Shown here: piece by piece, positions 16,617 to 25,150 of the stretch | Position numbering within the stretch: the stretch's first letter is position 1 | Layout of the letters: every line of letters starts with the position of its first letter | From: Streptomyces sp. DH-12 | GTDB taxonomy: Bacteria > Actinomycetota > Actinomycetes > Streptomycetales > Streptomycetaceae | Length of the DNA stretch: 64,000 bases | Assembly: GCF_002899455.1 (NCBI RefSeq) | Contig: NZ_PPFB01000001.1 | Span: 3,512,501-3,576,500, forward strand | Reading direction: 5' to 3' | Position numbers and translations under genes: made by a program | The notes under the pieces: model-generated | Databases searched by the model: none | What the model saw: the letters and a program-made list of their open reading frames with translations, nothing else | Told to the model about the DNA's origin: nothing

Positions 16617-18029
16617 ATGGCTGCCCGTACCAAGACCTCCAAGGACCGTCCGTCCTACCGCTGCACCGAGTGCGGATGGCAGACGGCCAAGTGGCTCGGC
16701 CGTTGTCCCGAGTGCCAGGCCTGGGGGACGGTCGAGGAGTACGGTGCGGCGCCCGCCGTCCGGACGACCGCGCCGGGGCGGGTCACCACGTCCGCGCTGC
16801 CCATCGGGCAGGTCGACGGACGGCAGGCCACCGCCCGCTCCACGGGTGTGCCGGAGCTGGACCGGGTGCTCGGCGGCGGTCTCGTCCCCGGCGCCGTGGT
16901 GCTGGTCGCGGGCGAGCCGGGCGTCGGCAAGTCCACGCTGCTGCTGGACGTCGCCGCCAAGTCCGCGAGCGACGAGCACCGCACGCTGTACGTCACGGGT
17001 GAGGAGTCGGCGAGCCAGGTCCGGCTGCGGGCCGACCGCATCCATGCCATCGACGACCATCTCTACCTCGCCGCCGAGACGGATCTCGCCGCCGTCCTCG
17101 GCCACTTGGACGCGGTGAAGCCGTCGCTGCTGATCCTCGACTCGGTGCAGACGGTGGCGTCCCCGGAGATCGACGGCGCCCCCGGCGGCATGGCCCAGGT
17201 CCGCGAGGTGGCCGGGGCGCTGATCCGCGCGTCCAAGGAACGCGGCATGTCCACACTCCTGGTGGGCCACGTCACCAAGGACGGCGCCATCGCCGGCCCG
17301 CGCCTGCTGGAGCACCTGGTCGACGTCGTGCTGCACTTCGAGGGCGACCGGCACGCCCGCCTGCGCCTGGTCCGCGGGGTGAAGAACCGCTACGGCACGA
17401 CGGACGAGGTCGGCTGCTTCGAACTGCACGACGAGGGCATCACGGGCCTTGCGGACCCGAGCGGACTTTTCCTGACCCGTCGTGACGAACCGGTCCCCGG
17501 CACCTGCCTGACCGTCACCCTGGAGGGCCGCCGCCCCCTGGTCGCCGAGGTGCAGGCGCTCACCGTGGACTCGCAGATCCCCTCCCCCCGCCGCACCACC
17601 TCCGGCCTGGAGACCTCCCGCGTCTCGATGATGCTGGCGGTGCTGGAACAGCGCGGCCGGATCAGCGCCTTGGGCAAAAGGGACATCTACTCCGCGACCG
17701 TCGGCGGCGTGAAGCTCTCCGAGCCGGCCGCGGACCTGGCCGTCGCGCTCGCCCTGGCGTCCGCCGCGAGCGACACCCCGCTGCCGAAGAACCTCGTGGC
17801 GATCGGCGAAGTGGGCCTCGCGGGCGAGGTGAGACGGGTCACGGGCGTGCAGCGCAGGCTCGCCGAGGCGCACCGCCTGGGCTTCACGCACGCCCTGGTG
17901 CCGGGCGACCCGGGCAGGGTCCCGGCGGGCATGAAGGTCGTGGAAGTGGCGAACATAGGGGACGCGCTGCGGGTCCTTCCCCGCTCCCGTCGCCGAGAGG
18001 CCCCACGGGAGCCGGAGGACCGCCGGTAG
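16617..18029 (+). CDS. radA: DNA repair protein RadA (Sms)
   Basis: The 470-residue RadA is a RecA-like helicase aiding branch migration during homologous recombination. The N-terminal zinc finger CTECGWQTAKWLGRCPEC (C4) lies at about residues 16-33. Walker A GEPGVGKST follows near 104, then the RadA-specific KNRYG motif (VKNRYGTTDEVGCF) and a C-terminal Lon-like domain with GEVGLAGEVRRV. TACCTT (16605-16610) ends six bases before the ATG at 16617, so the mRNA may be leaderless. disA lies 69 bases downstream on the same strand, so a shared transcript is likely. Confidence 0.96.
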   Translation: MAARTKTSKDRPSYRCTECGWQTAKWLGRCPECQAWGTVEEYGAAPAVRTTAPGRVTTSALPIGQVDGRQATARSTGVPELDRVLGGGLVPGAVVLVAGEPGVGKSTLLLDVAAKSASDEHRTLYVTGEESASQVRLRADRIHAIDDHLYLAAETDLAAVLGHLDAVKPSLLILDSVQTVASPEIDGAPGGMAQVREVAGALIRASKERGMSTLLVGHVTKDGAIAGPRLLEHLVDVVLHFEGDRHARLRLVRGVKNRYGTTDEVGCFELHDEGITGLADPSGLFLTRRDEPVPGTCLTVTLEGRRPLVAEVQALTVDSQIPSPRRTTSGLETSRVSMMLAVLEQRGRISALGKRDIYSATVGGVKLSEPAADLAVALALASAASDTPLPKNLVAIGEVGLAGEVRRVTGVQRRLAEAHRLGFTHALVPGDPGRVPAGMKVVEVANIGDALRVLPRSRRREAPREPEDRR

Positions 18030-18098
18030 ACTTTGCCCAGGTCTCGCCCGTCCGTACGAAGCGCGGGGGCGCCCAGAACCTGCGACCGGAGGAGTGCA

Positions 18099-19223
18099 GT
18101 GGCAGCCAACGACCGGGCAGCAGCTCCCGGAAAGTCCGGTGGGAGTGCCGGTTCCGATGGCCTGATGCGCGCCTCGCTGAGCGCTGTGGCACCCGGTACC
18201 GCCCTGCGTGACGGCTTGGAGCGCGTGCTCCGCGGCAACACGGGCGGGCTCATCGTGCTCGGCTCGGACAAGACCGTCGAGGCGCTGTGCAGCGGCGGTT
18301 TCGTGCTGGACGTGGAGTTCACCGCGACCCGGCTGCGCGAGCTGTGCAAGCTGGACGGCGGCATCGTGCTCTCGTCCGACCTGTCCAAGATCCTGCGGGC
18401 CGGTGTCCAGCTGGTGCCGGACCCGACGATCCCCACCGAGGAGACCGGCACCCGGCACCGGACCGCCGACCGCGTGAGCAAGCAGGTCGGCTTCCCGGTC
18501 GTCTCCGTCTCCCAGTCGATGCGGCTGATCGCCCTCTACGTGGACGGGCAGCGCCGCGTCCTGGAGGACTCGGCGGCGATCCTGTCCCGCGCCAACCAGG
18601 CGCTCGCCACCCTGGAGCGCTACAAGCTCCGCCTCGACGAGGTCGCGGGCACGCTGTCCGCGCTGGAGATCGAGGACCTGGTGACGGTCCGGGACGTCTC
18701 GGCGGTCGCGCAGCGGCTGGAGATGGTGCGCCGCATCGCCACCGAAATCGCCGAATACGTGGTCGAACTGGGCACCGACGGGCGTCTTCTCGCCCTCCAG
18801 CTCGACGAGTTGATCGCGGGCGTGGAGCCGGAGCGCGAACTGGTCGTGCGGGACTACGTCCCCGCGCCGACCGCGAAGCGTTCCCGCACCGTCGACGAGG
18901 CGCTGCACGAGCTGGACGCGCTCACCCACGCCGAGCTGCTGGAGCTGTCGACGGTGGCGCGGGCACTCGGCTACACCGGTTCCCCGGAGACCCTGGACTC
19001 GGCGGTGTCGCCGCGCGGCTTCCGCCTGCTGGCGAAGGTGCCGCGGCTGCCCGGCGCGATCATCGACCGCCTGGTGGAGCACTTCGGCGGACTGCAGAAG
19101 CTGCTCGCGGCGAGCGTGGACGACCTCCAGACGGTGGACGGCGTGGGCGAGGCCCGCGCCCGCAGCGTCCGCGAGGGCCTGTCCCGCCTGGCGGAGAGCA
19201 GCATCCTCGAACGCTACGTCTGA
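18099..19223 (+). CDS. disA: DNA integrity scanning diadenylate cyclase
   Basis: DisA makes c-di-AMP from two ATP and scans DNA for branched structures. The 374-residue protein has an N-terminal DAC domain with Asp86 in DGGIVLSSD and RHR at 119-121 ([12 protein letters not shown]), a helical linker, and a C-terminal HhH DNA-binding region ([22 protein letters not shown]). The catalytic motif reads DGG where B. subtilis has DGA; this small change should be tolerated. The GTG at 18099 has GGAGGAG about six bases upstream. In B. subtilis RadA restrains DisA, and the adjacent radA here fits that partnership. In Streptomyces c-di-AMP also acts in osmotic and wall control. Confidence 0.96.
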   Translation: MAANDRAAAPGKSGGSAGSDGLMRASLSAVAPGTALRDGLERVLRGNTGGLIVLGSDKTVEALCSGGFVLDVEFTATRLRELCKLDGGIVLSSDLSKILRAGVQLVPDPTIPTEETGTRHRTADRVSKQVGFPVVSVSQSMRLIALYVDGQRRVLEDSAAILSRANQALATLERYKLRLDEVAGTLSALEIEDLVTVRDVSAVAQRLEMVRRIATEIAEYVVELGTDGRLLALQLDELIAGVEPERELVVRDYVPAPTAKRSRTVDEALHELDALTHAELLELSTVARALGYTGSPETLDSAVSPRGFRLLAKVPRLPGAIIDRLVEHFGGLQKLLAASVDDLQTVDGVGEARARSVREGLSRLAESSILERYV

Positions 19224-19229
19224 CCGGAG

Positions 19230-19260
19230 CGCCCCTGAGGGGCGCGGGGAACCGCGCGCC
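19230..19260. repeat. Streptomyces intergenic repeat / terminator hairpin
   Basis: GCGCCCC-TGA-GGGGCGC forms a 7-bp stem and continues into GGGGAACCGCGCG. This CCCC-TNA-GGGGCGCGGGGAAC(C/T)GCGCG element recurs between genes in streptomycetes; a second copy lies at 62690-62732. It sits right after disA and probably terminates it. Confidence 0.65.
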
Positions 19261-19303
19261 CGGCCCTCACCGGCCGTCAGGCCGGGGCGGCCTTCGAGAA
19301 CCC

Positions 19304-20191
19304 CTAGTCGGCCTTCAGCACGAACGACGTCCGCACCTTCTCGAAGCCGGGCGCCTTCGCCTCGACCAGATACGTGCCCGGCTTCGCCGACCCGCCCTTC
19401 GGCGTCGCGCACTCCGCCGCGCTCGGCTTGCGGTCCCACTTCACGGTGTACGTGATGCCGTCCCCGGCCGGCACCCGGAACGCCAGGCTGCGCGCGCCCC
19501 TCGGGCAGTGGTCCGACGCCCAGAACGTGTCGTCGTCCGTGGCCTGGGAGACGGTCAACACCGTCCGCTCCGGGCCGAGGTCGATCTTGCAGTCGGCGCC
19601 CGACGTGTTCCGCGCGGTGAGCAGGAACGTGGGCGTGTCCGCCGGCCCGTACGTGTTGCGCTCGCTGCGCAGGCTGAACCGGACGGCGTCCGCGGTGCAG
19701 TTGGGCAGCCCGGACCCGGATCCGGCCGGCAGCGCGTCACCCGCGCCGACCCCCGCGGACGTACCGCCCTCGGAGCCGCCGCCCGCGCTGCCGCCCGCGC
19801 CGCTGCCCGATCCGCCCGATCCGCCCGCGCCGCCGGCGCCCGCGGAGTCCGCGGGGTCGCCGTCGCCTCCCGCGCCGTCGGAACCGGAGGACGAATCTCC
19901 GGAGTCGTCGGAACCGCCGCCGGACCCCTCCGACCCGCCGTCACCCGTCTCGTCACGCCCGCCCGGCGCCTGGCTGATCGCGGGGCCCGAGCCGGACGGT
20001 CCCGGAGTGATGGAGGGCGCGGGATTCTTGCCGTTGGCACCGTTGTCGGAGCCGTTGCCGTTCCCGCCGGCGGAGACCACGACCCAGGTGACCAACAACG
20101 CCAACAGGGCGAGTACGGACAGCAGTACGGCCCTCCGTCGCCAGTAGATGGAGGAGGGAAGCGGCCCGACCGGATTGCGCAGAGATCCCAC
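19304..20191 (-). CDS. Membrane-anchored protein with Gly/Ser-rich linker
   Basis: The 295-residue product has a short basic N-terminus, one hydrophobic segment (about residues 21-42, AVLLSVLALLALLVTWVVVS), then about 110 residues almost entirely Gly, Ser, Asp and Ala, and an outer globular domain of about 120 residues (from NCTADAVRFSLR). That domain contains three Cys (NCTADA, DCKIDLG, DHCPRGARS, with ECATPK a fourth) suited to disulfides. I do not recognise its function. The GTG start at 20191 lies seven bases after TACAGT (minus strand), fitting a leaderless mRNA; the upstream in-frame extension is unlikely. Confidence 0.8.
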   Translation of the reverse strand: MGSLRNPVGPLPSSIYWRRRAVLLSVLALLALLVTWVVVSAGGNGNGSDNGANGKNPAPSITPGPSGSGPAISQAPGGRDETGDGGSEGSGGGSDDSGDSSSGSDGAGGDGDPADSAGAGGAGGSGGSGSGAGGSAGGGSEGGTSAGVGAGDALPAGSGSGLPNCTADAVRFSLRSERNTYGPADTPTFLLTARNTSGADCKIDLGPERTVLTVSQATDDDTFWASDHCPRGARSLAFRVPAGDGITYTVKWDRKPSAAECATPKGGSAKPGTYLVEAKAPGFEKVRTSFVLKAD

Positions 20192-20365
20192 GGCGCAAAC
20201 TGTACGAGAGATACGAGCGTTCGCTTGTCCCACCCGCCGTTCAGCACGCAACTTTTCCGGATCATCATTCCGGTAACCGGCCGCACACCCCTGTCTTTCG
20301 TCAGGCGGGGCACCTGACGATCGCTGGGTGTGACCGTTCCGCCCGTTCGCCTACGTTCGGTGACC

Positions 20366-21010
20366 ATGGACCATGTGGACAGCGGGCTGTACCGCGACAT
20401 CACCGACCACGCGCACGACGCCCCGGCGTGGCTGCGGCACACGGCCGAGATCGGGACGGAGGCCGGACTCCTCGTGTTCGTCGCACTGTTCGCCGTCGGC
20501 TGGTGGAAGGCACGGCGCTCCGACACCCGCGCGTTCGCGATCGCGGTCCTCGCACCCCTGGCCACGGCTGTGGCGTACGTCTGCAGCGAAGTGCTCAAGT
20601 CCGTGGTGACGGAGGAGCGTCCGTGCCGCGCGGTGACCGGAGCCGCCCCCTCCCTGGCTCAGTGCCCGCCGTACGGCGACTGGTCGTTCCCGAGCAACCA
20701 CGCCACCATCGCCGGCGCCTCGGCCGCCACGCTGGTCCTGGTGCGCCGCGCCCTCGTCCGGCTGACGGCTCCGCTGGCTCTTCTCGCCGCGTTCTCACGG
20801 GTGTTCGTGGGCGTGCACTACCCGCACGACGTGGTCGCCGGTCTGCTGCTGGGCGTCGCCGTCTCCCTGGCCGTCGTCGCCCTGGCCACGCGGCCCGCCG
20901 TTCGGCTCACGGGGGCGGCGCGCGGTTCGGCGTCACCGGTCGCGCGGTGGATCACCGGTCCCGGTCCGCGGTCCGACGCCTCCTCGTACGCCACGCACCG
21001 GCGCCGCTGA
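20366..21010 (+). CDS. PAP2-family phosphatase (membrane)
   Basis: A membrane protein of 214 residues with the three acid-phosphatase signature motifs: KSVVTEERPCR, then PSNHA, then SRVFVGVHYPHDV. Such enzymes remove phosphate from lipid carriers such as undecaprenyl pyrophosphate or phosphatidate. Four to six hydrophobic segments are seen. The ATG at 20366 follows TACGTT by eight bases; an in-frame GTG at 20330 is a less likely start. Its last 59 bases overlap the convergent response-regulator gene, so both C-termini are encoded by the same DNA. Confidence 0.9.
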   Translation: MDHVDSGLYRDITDHAHDAPAWLRHTAEIGTEAGLLVFVALFAVGWWKARRSDTRAFAIAVLAPLATAVAYVCSEVLKSVVTEERPCRAVTGAAPSLAQCPPYGDWSFPSNHATIAGASAATLVLVRRALVRLTAPLALLAAFSRVFVGVHYPHDVVAGLLLGVAVSLAVVALATRPAVRLTGAARGSASPVARWITGPGPRSDASSYATHRRR

Positions 21011-21698
21011 ACGCCGTCGCCCCGCCGGACGCCTGCCTGTCCACCAGCCCCGCCTCGTACGCGACGATCGCCGCCTGTACGCGATTGCGCACGCCGAGCC
21101 GGTCCAGGACCGCGCTGACGTACGCCTTCACCGTGCCCTCGACGAGATGCAGCCGGGCGGCGATCTCCGGGTTGGACAGCCCGGCGCCGACCAGGCCGAG
21201 CACCTCCCGTTCGCGCGGACTGAGCACCTCCGCCCGCGCCCGCGCCTCCGCCTCACGGGCGAGCCGCCCGCCACCGTCGGACCCGCCGAGCCCTTCGATC
21301 ACGTACCGGGCCACCGTGGGCGACAGGAAGGCCGCGCCGCGCGCCACCGCCCGTACGCCCGCGAGGAGTTCGTACGGGTCGCCGGACTTCAGCAGGAACC
21401 CGGTGGCACCACCGGCCAACGCCCTTGCCACGTAAGCGCGTTCGGAAAAGGTGGTGAGCACGGCGACGGCCGTGCCGGGGACTGTGCGGACGACCTCCTC
21501 GGCCGCCGCGAGCCCGTCCAGCCGGGGCATGCGGACATCGAGCAGGGCCACGTCGGGACGGTGCGCGCGGGCCAGTTCGACGGCCTCGCGCCCGTCGCCC
21601 GCCTCGGCGACGACCTCCGCCTCGCCGCCGCTGTCCAGGATGGCCCGCACCCCGGCCCGCACCATCGCCTCGTCGTCGGCCAGCAGGACTCTGATCAT
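20952..21698 (-). CDS. NarL/FixJ-type response regulator
   Basis: The 248-residue regulator has a receiver domain with acidic pocket DDE near residue 8 and phosphoacceptor Asp in VALLDVRMPRLDG, plus a LuxR-type HTH (LSPREREVLGLVGAGLSNPE, then GTVKAYVSAVLDRLGVRNR). An unusual basic tail (WRTRRRRTADRDR) lies in the part overlapping the PAP2 gene. Its ATG overlaps the stop of the kinase gene by four bases, so kinase and regulator are coupled partners. Confidence 0.93.
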   Translation of the reverse strand: MIRVLLADDEAMVRAGVRAILDSGGEAEVVAEAGDGREAVELARAHRPDVALLDVRMPRLDGLAAAEEVVRTVPGTAVAVLTTFSERAYVARALAGGATGFLLKSGDPYELLAGVRAVARGAAFLSPTVARYVIEGLGGSDGGGRLAREAEARARAEVLSPREREVLGLVGAGLSNPEIAARLHLVEGTVKAYVSAVLDRLGVRNRVQAAIVAYEAGLVDRQASGGATAFSGAGAWRTRRRRTADRDR

Positions 21699-23251
21699 TC
21701 GGTCAACTCCTTCCGCACAGAGCCTTGTCGACCGCCCGCGCGCGGGACGACGTCCTTGGCGACCAGGCGGCCGGCGTCGTCGAAGCAGAGCCGGTAGTGG
21801 TCGACGGAGACGAACAGCTCGCCGCTCGCGCGGTAATAGCGGCAGTCGGCGTCCTCGGGCGGGGCGGGAGCGCGTTCGGCCGGCGGGTCCTGGATCTGCC
21901 GGCCGGGCAGGTCGAGGGCGGTGAGCGGCGTGCCCGGGCGGAGTGCGGCGTAGGCGGCGGGTTCCAGCACCGCGTGCGTCTCGGTGTACGCGTACCAGCC
22001 GGCCGCCGCCGCGACCAGGGCGACGCCCGCGCCCGCGGCGACGCCCAGCGCGGTGGCCACACGGCGGCGGGCGCGGGTGAAGGGCGCGGAGGGGGCACGT
22101 GGCGGCGCGACGGTCCCGTCCGCCCGCGCCGGGACGCGGGCCCGCACCCGGTACCCGCCGCCGTGCGGGCCCGCCTCGAAGGTCCCGCCGACCGCCGTGA
22201 CGGCCGCGCGCAGCCCGCGCAGTCCCGTGCCGCCGCCGGAGGGCGCCGGACTCCGTTCCGTGGCGGGTCCGTTGGTGACGGTGACGGTCGCTCCGGGGCC
22301 GCCGGTCAGCTCCACGACCACGGGCGCGCCCGGTGCGTGACGTGCCGCGTTGGTCAGCGCCTCCCGCGTCACCCGGTACAGCAGCCGCTCGGCCATCCCG
22401 CCCGGCTCCACGGGCCGCCCGTCGGTCTCGCAGCGCACCGGCAGCCCGGAGTCGGCGGCGCGGGCGACGAGCTGTCCGACGGTCTCCCCGGCCGGGGCGA
22501 GCGGCAGCGGCTCGTCGTCGTCCTCCCGCAGCACGCCGATGATGCGGTGCAGCCGGTCCGTGGCGTCCGCGGCCGCCGCACGCAGGTCGGCCGCCGCCGC
22601 CCGGTGCCGCTCCGGCAGGTCGGGCGCGACCTGGAGGACGCCCGCCCGCAGCGCGAGCAGGCTCAGCTCGTGCCCGAGGGAGTCGTGCATGTCCTGCGCG
22701 ATCCTCGCCCGCTCGCGCAGCCGCGCCCGCTCCTCGGCGAGCCGCCGCTCCTCCTCCAGCCGGGCCGCCCGCAGCCAGCCCGCGGCGGTCAGCTCGCGGC
22801 TCTGCCGCCAGTAGCGCCCGCCCAGCCAGGGCAGGACGCACCCGAAGAGCAGGGTGCCGGTCATCACCAGCCACGGCGGGACCGGGTCGCCCCCGCCGAG
22901 CCCGATCCGCACGGCGCCGGCGACGCCCACGGCGGCGAAGCACCGGGCGGCGGGGGCGGTGCGTTCCGCCCGCAGCCCGAGCAGCAGCGCGAACACGGCG
23001 AGCGCGGGCCCGTAGGAGAGGCTGAACAGCGCGGGGGCGTCGGCCAGGCACAGGACGGCCGTCAGGGCGAACGCGGCGAGGGGACGGCGGGCGAGGGCGG
23101 TGGCGGCGGCGAGCACGCCCGCCCCGGCCGCCTGCTGCCAGAGGGGGCGCGGCTCGTTCAGCCCGAGCCGGTCGGCGCCCAGCGCCGGCAGCACGAGCCC
23201 CGCCCAGAGCAGGCAGCGGCCGCCGGCCGCGGCGGTACGGGCATGGTCCAT
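21695..23251 (-). CDS. Histidine kinase with C-terminal membrane segment and outer domain
   Basis: A sensor kinase of 518 residues has about five N-terminal membrane segments, a coiled linker, the HisKA_3 dimerisation helix with His189 (QDMHDSLGHELS) and an HATPase domain (REALTNAARHAPG, then GTGLRGLRAAV). Unlike most NarL-partner kinases it does not end there. A basic stretch (FTRARRR) and another membrane segment (about 394-421, to GWYAYTETHAV) are followed by about 95 residues that should lie outside, with two Cys (DADCRYYRAS, YRLCFDD). That C-terminal part may be the true sensor. Start at MDHARTAA, 23251. Confidence 0.88.
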   Translation of the reverse strand: MDHARTAAAGGRCLLWAGLVLPALGADRLGLNEPRPLWQQAAGAGVLAAATALARRPLAAFALTAVLCLADAPALFSLSYGPALAVFALLLGLRAERTAPAARCFAAVGVAGAVRIGLGGGDPVPPWLVMTGTLLFGCVLPWLGGRYWRQSRELTAAGWLRAARLEEERRLAEERARLRERARIAQDMHDSLGHELSLLALRAGVLQVAPDLPERHRAAAADLRAAAADATDRLHRIIGVLREDDDEPLPLAPAGETVGQLVARAADSGLPVRCETDGRPVEPGGMAERLLYRVTREALTNAARHAPGAPVVVELTGGPGATVTVTNGPATERSPAPSGGGTGLRGLRAAVTAVGGTFEAGPHGGGYRVRARVPARADGTVAPPRAPSAPFTRARRRVATALGVAAGAGVALVAAAAGWYAYTETHAVLEPAAYAALRPGTPLTALDLPGRQIQDPPAERAPAPPEDADCRYYRASGELFVSVDHYRLCFDDAGRLVAKDVVPRAGGRQGSVRKELTE

Positions 23252-23382
23252 GCGCCCGACGCTACAAGCGGCCGCCGGGCGTCCGCCCCTGCCGATCGTC
23301 AGGTCCCGTGTCACCCTCCGGGAGCGCTTCGACCGTGGCGCTCGGTCGTCCACGGGGCCCGGCGTGGCAGGATCGACGGGTC

Positions 23383-24318
23383 ATGACTGCTCCCACGAAG
23401 CCCCCGTACGGCACCGCCGCCGATTCCGCGTCCGAGCGTGCTCCCGGTGAGCCGCTGCACTCCCCCGTCATCGACTGGTTCGACGAGCACGCCCGGGACC
23501 TTCCGTGGCGGCGCCCGGAGGCCGGCGCGTGGGGGGTGATGGTCAGTGAGTTCATGCTGCAGCAGACCCCGGTCAACCGGGTGCTGCCCGTCTACGAGCA
23601 GTGGATGGCGCGGTGGCCGCGCCCCGCCGACCTCGCCGCCGAGGCGCCCGGTGAGGCCGTCCGCGCCTGGGGCCGGCTCGGCTACCCGCGCCGCGCCCTG
23701 CGGCTGCACGGAGCCGCCGTGGCCATAACGGAACGGCACGGCGGCGACGTCCCGTCCGACCACGCCCAGCTGCTGGCGCTGCCCGGCATCGGCGAGTACA
23801 CCGCCGCCGCCGTGGCGTCCTTCGCCTACGGGCAGCGGCACGCGGTGCTGGACACCAACGTCCGCCGGGTGTTCGCCCGCGCGGTCAGCGGCACGCAGTA
23901 CCCGCCGAACGCCACCACCGCCGCCGAGCGGCGGCTGGCCCGCGCGCTGCTGCCGGAGGACGCGGCCACGGCCGCCCGGTGGGCCGCCGCCTCCATGGAG
24001 CTGGGCGCGCTGGTGTGCACGGCGAAGAACGAGGCTTGCCACCGCTGCCCGATCGCCGCGCAGTGCGCCTGGCGGCTCGCCGGCAAGCCCGCGCACGAGG
24101 GTCCGCCGCGCCGCGGGCAGACGTACGCGGGCACCGACCGGCAGGTCCGCGGGCGGCTGCTGGCCGTGCTGCGGGAGGCGCACGGACCGGTGCCGCAGGC
24201 GGCGCTCGACCGGGTGTGGCACGAGCCGGTGCAGCGGGCCCGCGCGCTGGACGGACTGGTGTCCGACGGCCTGGTGGAGCCGATGCCGGGCGGCCTGTAC
24301 CGGCTGCCGCAGGCCTGA
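23383..24318 (+). CDS. mutY: A/G-specific adenine glycosylase
   Basis: MutY removes adenine mispaired with 8-oxoguanine, preventing G:C to T:A changes. The 311-residue protein shows the catalytic Glu56 in SEFMLQQTPV, the HhH motif LPGIGEYTAAAV followed by catalytic Asp in AVLDTNVRRV, and the iron-sulfur loop CTAKNEACHRCPIAAQC (C-x6-C-x2-C-x5-C). The C-terminal Nudix-like domain is much reduced, as in other actinobacterial MutY proteins. The ATG at 23383 is favoured over upstream in-frame codons because family homology begins after it. Confidence 0.93.
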   Translation: MTAPTKPPYGTAADSASERAPGEPLHSPVIDWFDEHARDLPWRRPEAGAWGVMVSEFMLQQTPVNRVLPVYEQWMARWPRPADLAAEAPGEAVRAWGRLGYPRRALRLHGAAVAITERHGGDVPSDHAQLLALPGIGEYTAAAVASFAYGQRHAVLDTNVRRVFARAVSGTQYPPNATTAAERRLARALLPEDAATAARWAAASMELGALVCTAKNEACHRCPIAAQCAWRLAGKPAHEGPPRRGQTYAGTDRQVRGRLLAVLREAHGPVPQAALDRVWHEPVQRARALDGLVSDGLVEPMPGGLYRLPQA

Positions 24319-24347
24319 ACCCGGGCCGTTCCCCGTCACACGGTTCA

Positions 24348-24373
24348 CGCCCGTCACACCCCCGTGACGGGCG
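24348..24373 (+). terminator. Terminator-like hairpin after mutY
   Basis: CGCCCGTCAC (24348-24357) pairs perfectly with GTGACGGGCG (24364-24373) around a six-base loop, 30 bases after the mutY stop. There is no T-tract, as often in Streptomyces. It could equally be an operator in the sigE upstream region. Confidence 0.5.
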
Positions 24374-24610
24374 TACCGTCCCATGACCGCGCCGGACGGC
24401 CGGCCGCTGCGTGCCGTTCATCCCGTTCGTCCCTCCGTTACACAACCGACGGACACCTGAGGGCTGCCCGCAGGGTGCTCCGGACAGTGCCGTGACAACG
24501 CCTCCGTACCGTCGATCACGTGCTCGACCGGAGCACGGCGAGACGGATGACGAGCGGTACGGCCGGCCCTTCACGGGCGGGCCGGAACGGGGACCGGAAG
24601 GCGGTACACC

Positions 24611-25150
24611 ATGGCGCAGGGCGAGGTGCTCGAGTTCGAGGAGTACGTCCGCACCCGACAGGACGCGCTGCTGCGCAGCGCCCGGCGCCTGGTCCCGGAC
24701 CCCGTCGAGGCGCAGGACCTGCTGCAGACCGCGCTGGTGCGCACGTACGGCCGCTGGGAGACCATCGAGGACAAGCGGCTGGCCGACGCCTACCTGCGCC
24801 GCGTCATGATCAACACGCGGACGGAGTGGTGGCGGGCGCGCAAGCTGGAGGAGGTGCCCACGGAGCAGCTCCCCGAGTCCCGCGTGGAGGACGCCACCGA
24901 GCAGCACGCGGACCGCGCCCTGCTGATGGACGTCCTGAAGGTCCTCGCCCCGAAGCAGCGCAGCGTCGTGGTGCTGCGACACTGGGAGCAGATGTCCACG
25001 GACGAGACGGCCGCCGCGCTCGGCATGTCGGCCGGAACGGTCAAGAGCACGCTGCACCGGGCGCTGGCCCGGCTCCGCGAGGAGCTGGAGTCCCGCGAGC
25101 TGGACGCACGCGCGCTGGAGCGTGAGGAGCGGGAGCGTTGCGCGGCCTGA
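24611..25150 (+). CDS. sigE: RNA polymerase ECF sigma factor SigE
   Basis: SigE directs transcription of cell-envelope stress genes in Streptomyces and is switched on by the CseBC two-component system when the wall is damaged. The 179-residue protein has region 2 (RSARRLVPDPVEAQDLLQTA, YLRRVMINT-like) and region 4 (LAPKQRSVVVLRHWEQMSTD, GMSAGTVKSTLHRALARL). Its beginning, GEVLEFEEYVRTRQD, and its gene order with cseA, cseB and cseC identify it. GGAAGGCGG lies upstream of the ATG. Unlike most ECF factors it has no anti-sigma partner; control is transcriptional. Confidence 0.96.
   Translation: MAQGEVLEFEEYVRTRQDALLRSARRLVPDPVEAQDLLQTALVRTYGRWETIEDKRLADAYLRRVMINTRTEWWRARKLEEVPTEQLPESRVEDATEQHADRALLMDVLKVLAPKQRSVVVLRHWEQMSTDETAAALGMSAGTVKSTLHRALARLREELESRELDARALEREERERCAA

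Noticed and set aside
13452..19439. Very long open frame on the minus strand (about 2000 codons)
   Set aside because: It runs through the opposite strands and frames of six clear genes. Such frames arise from the third-position GC bias; the composition is His/Arg/Pro-rich and matches no family.
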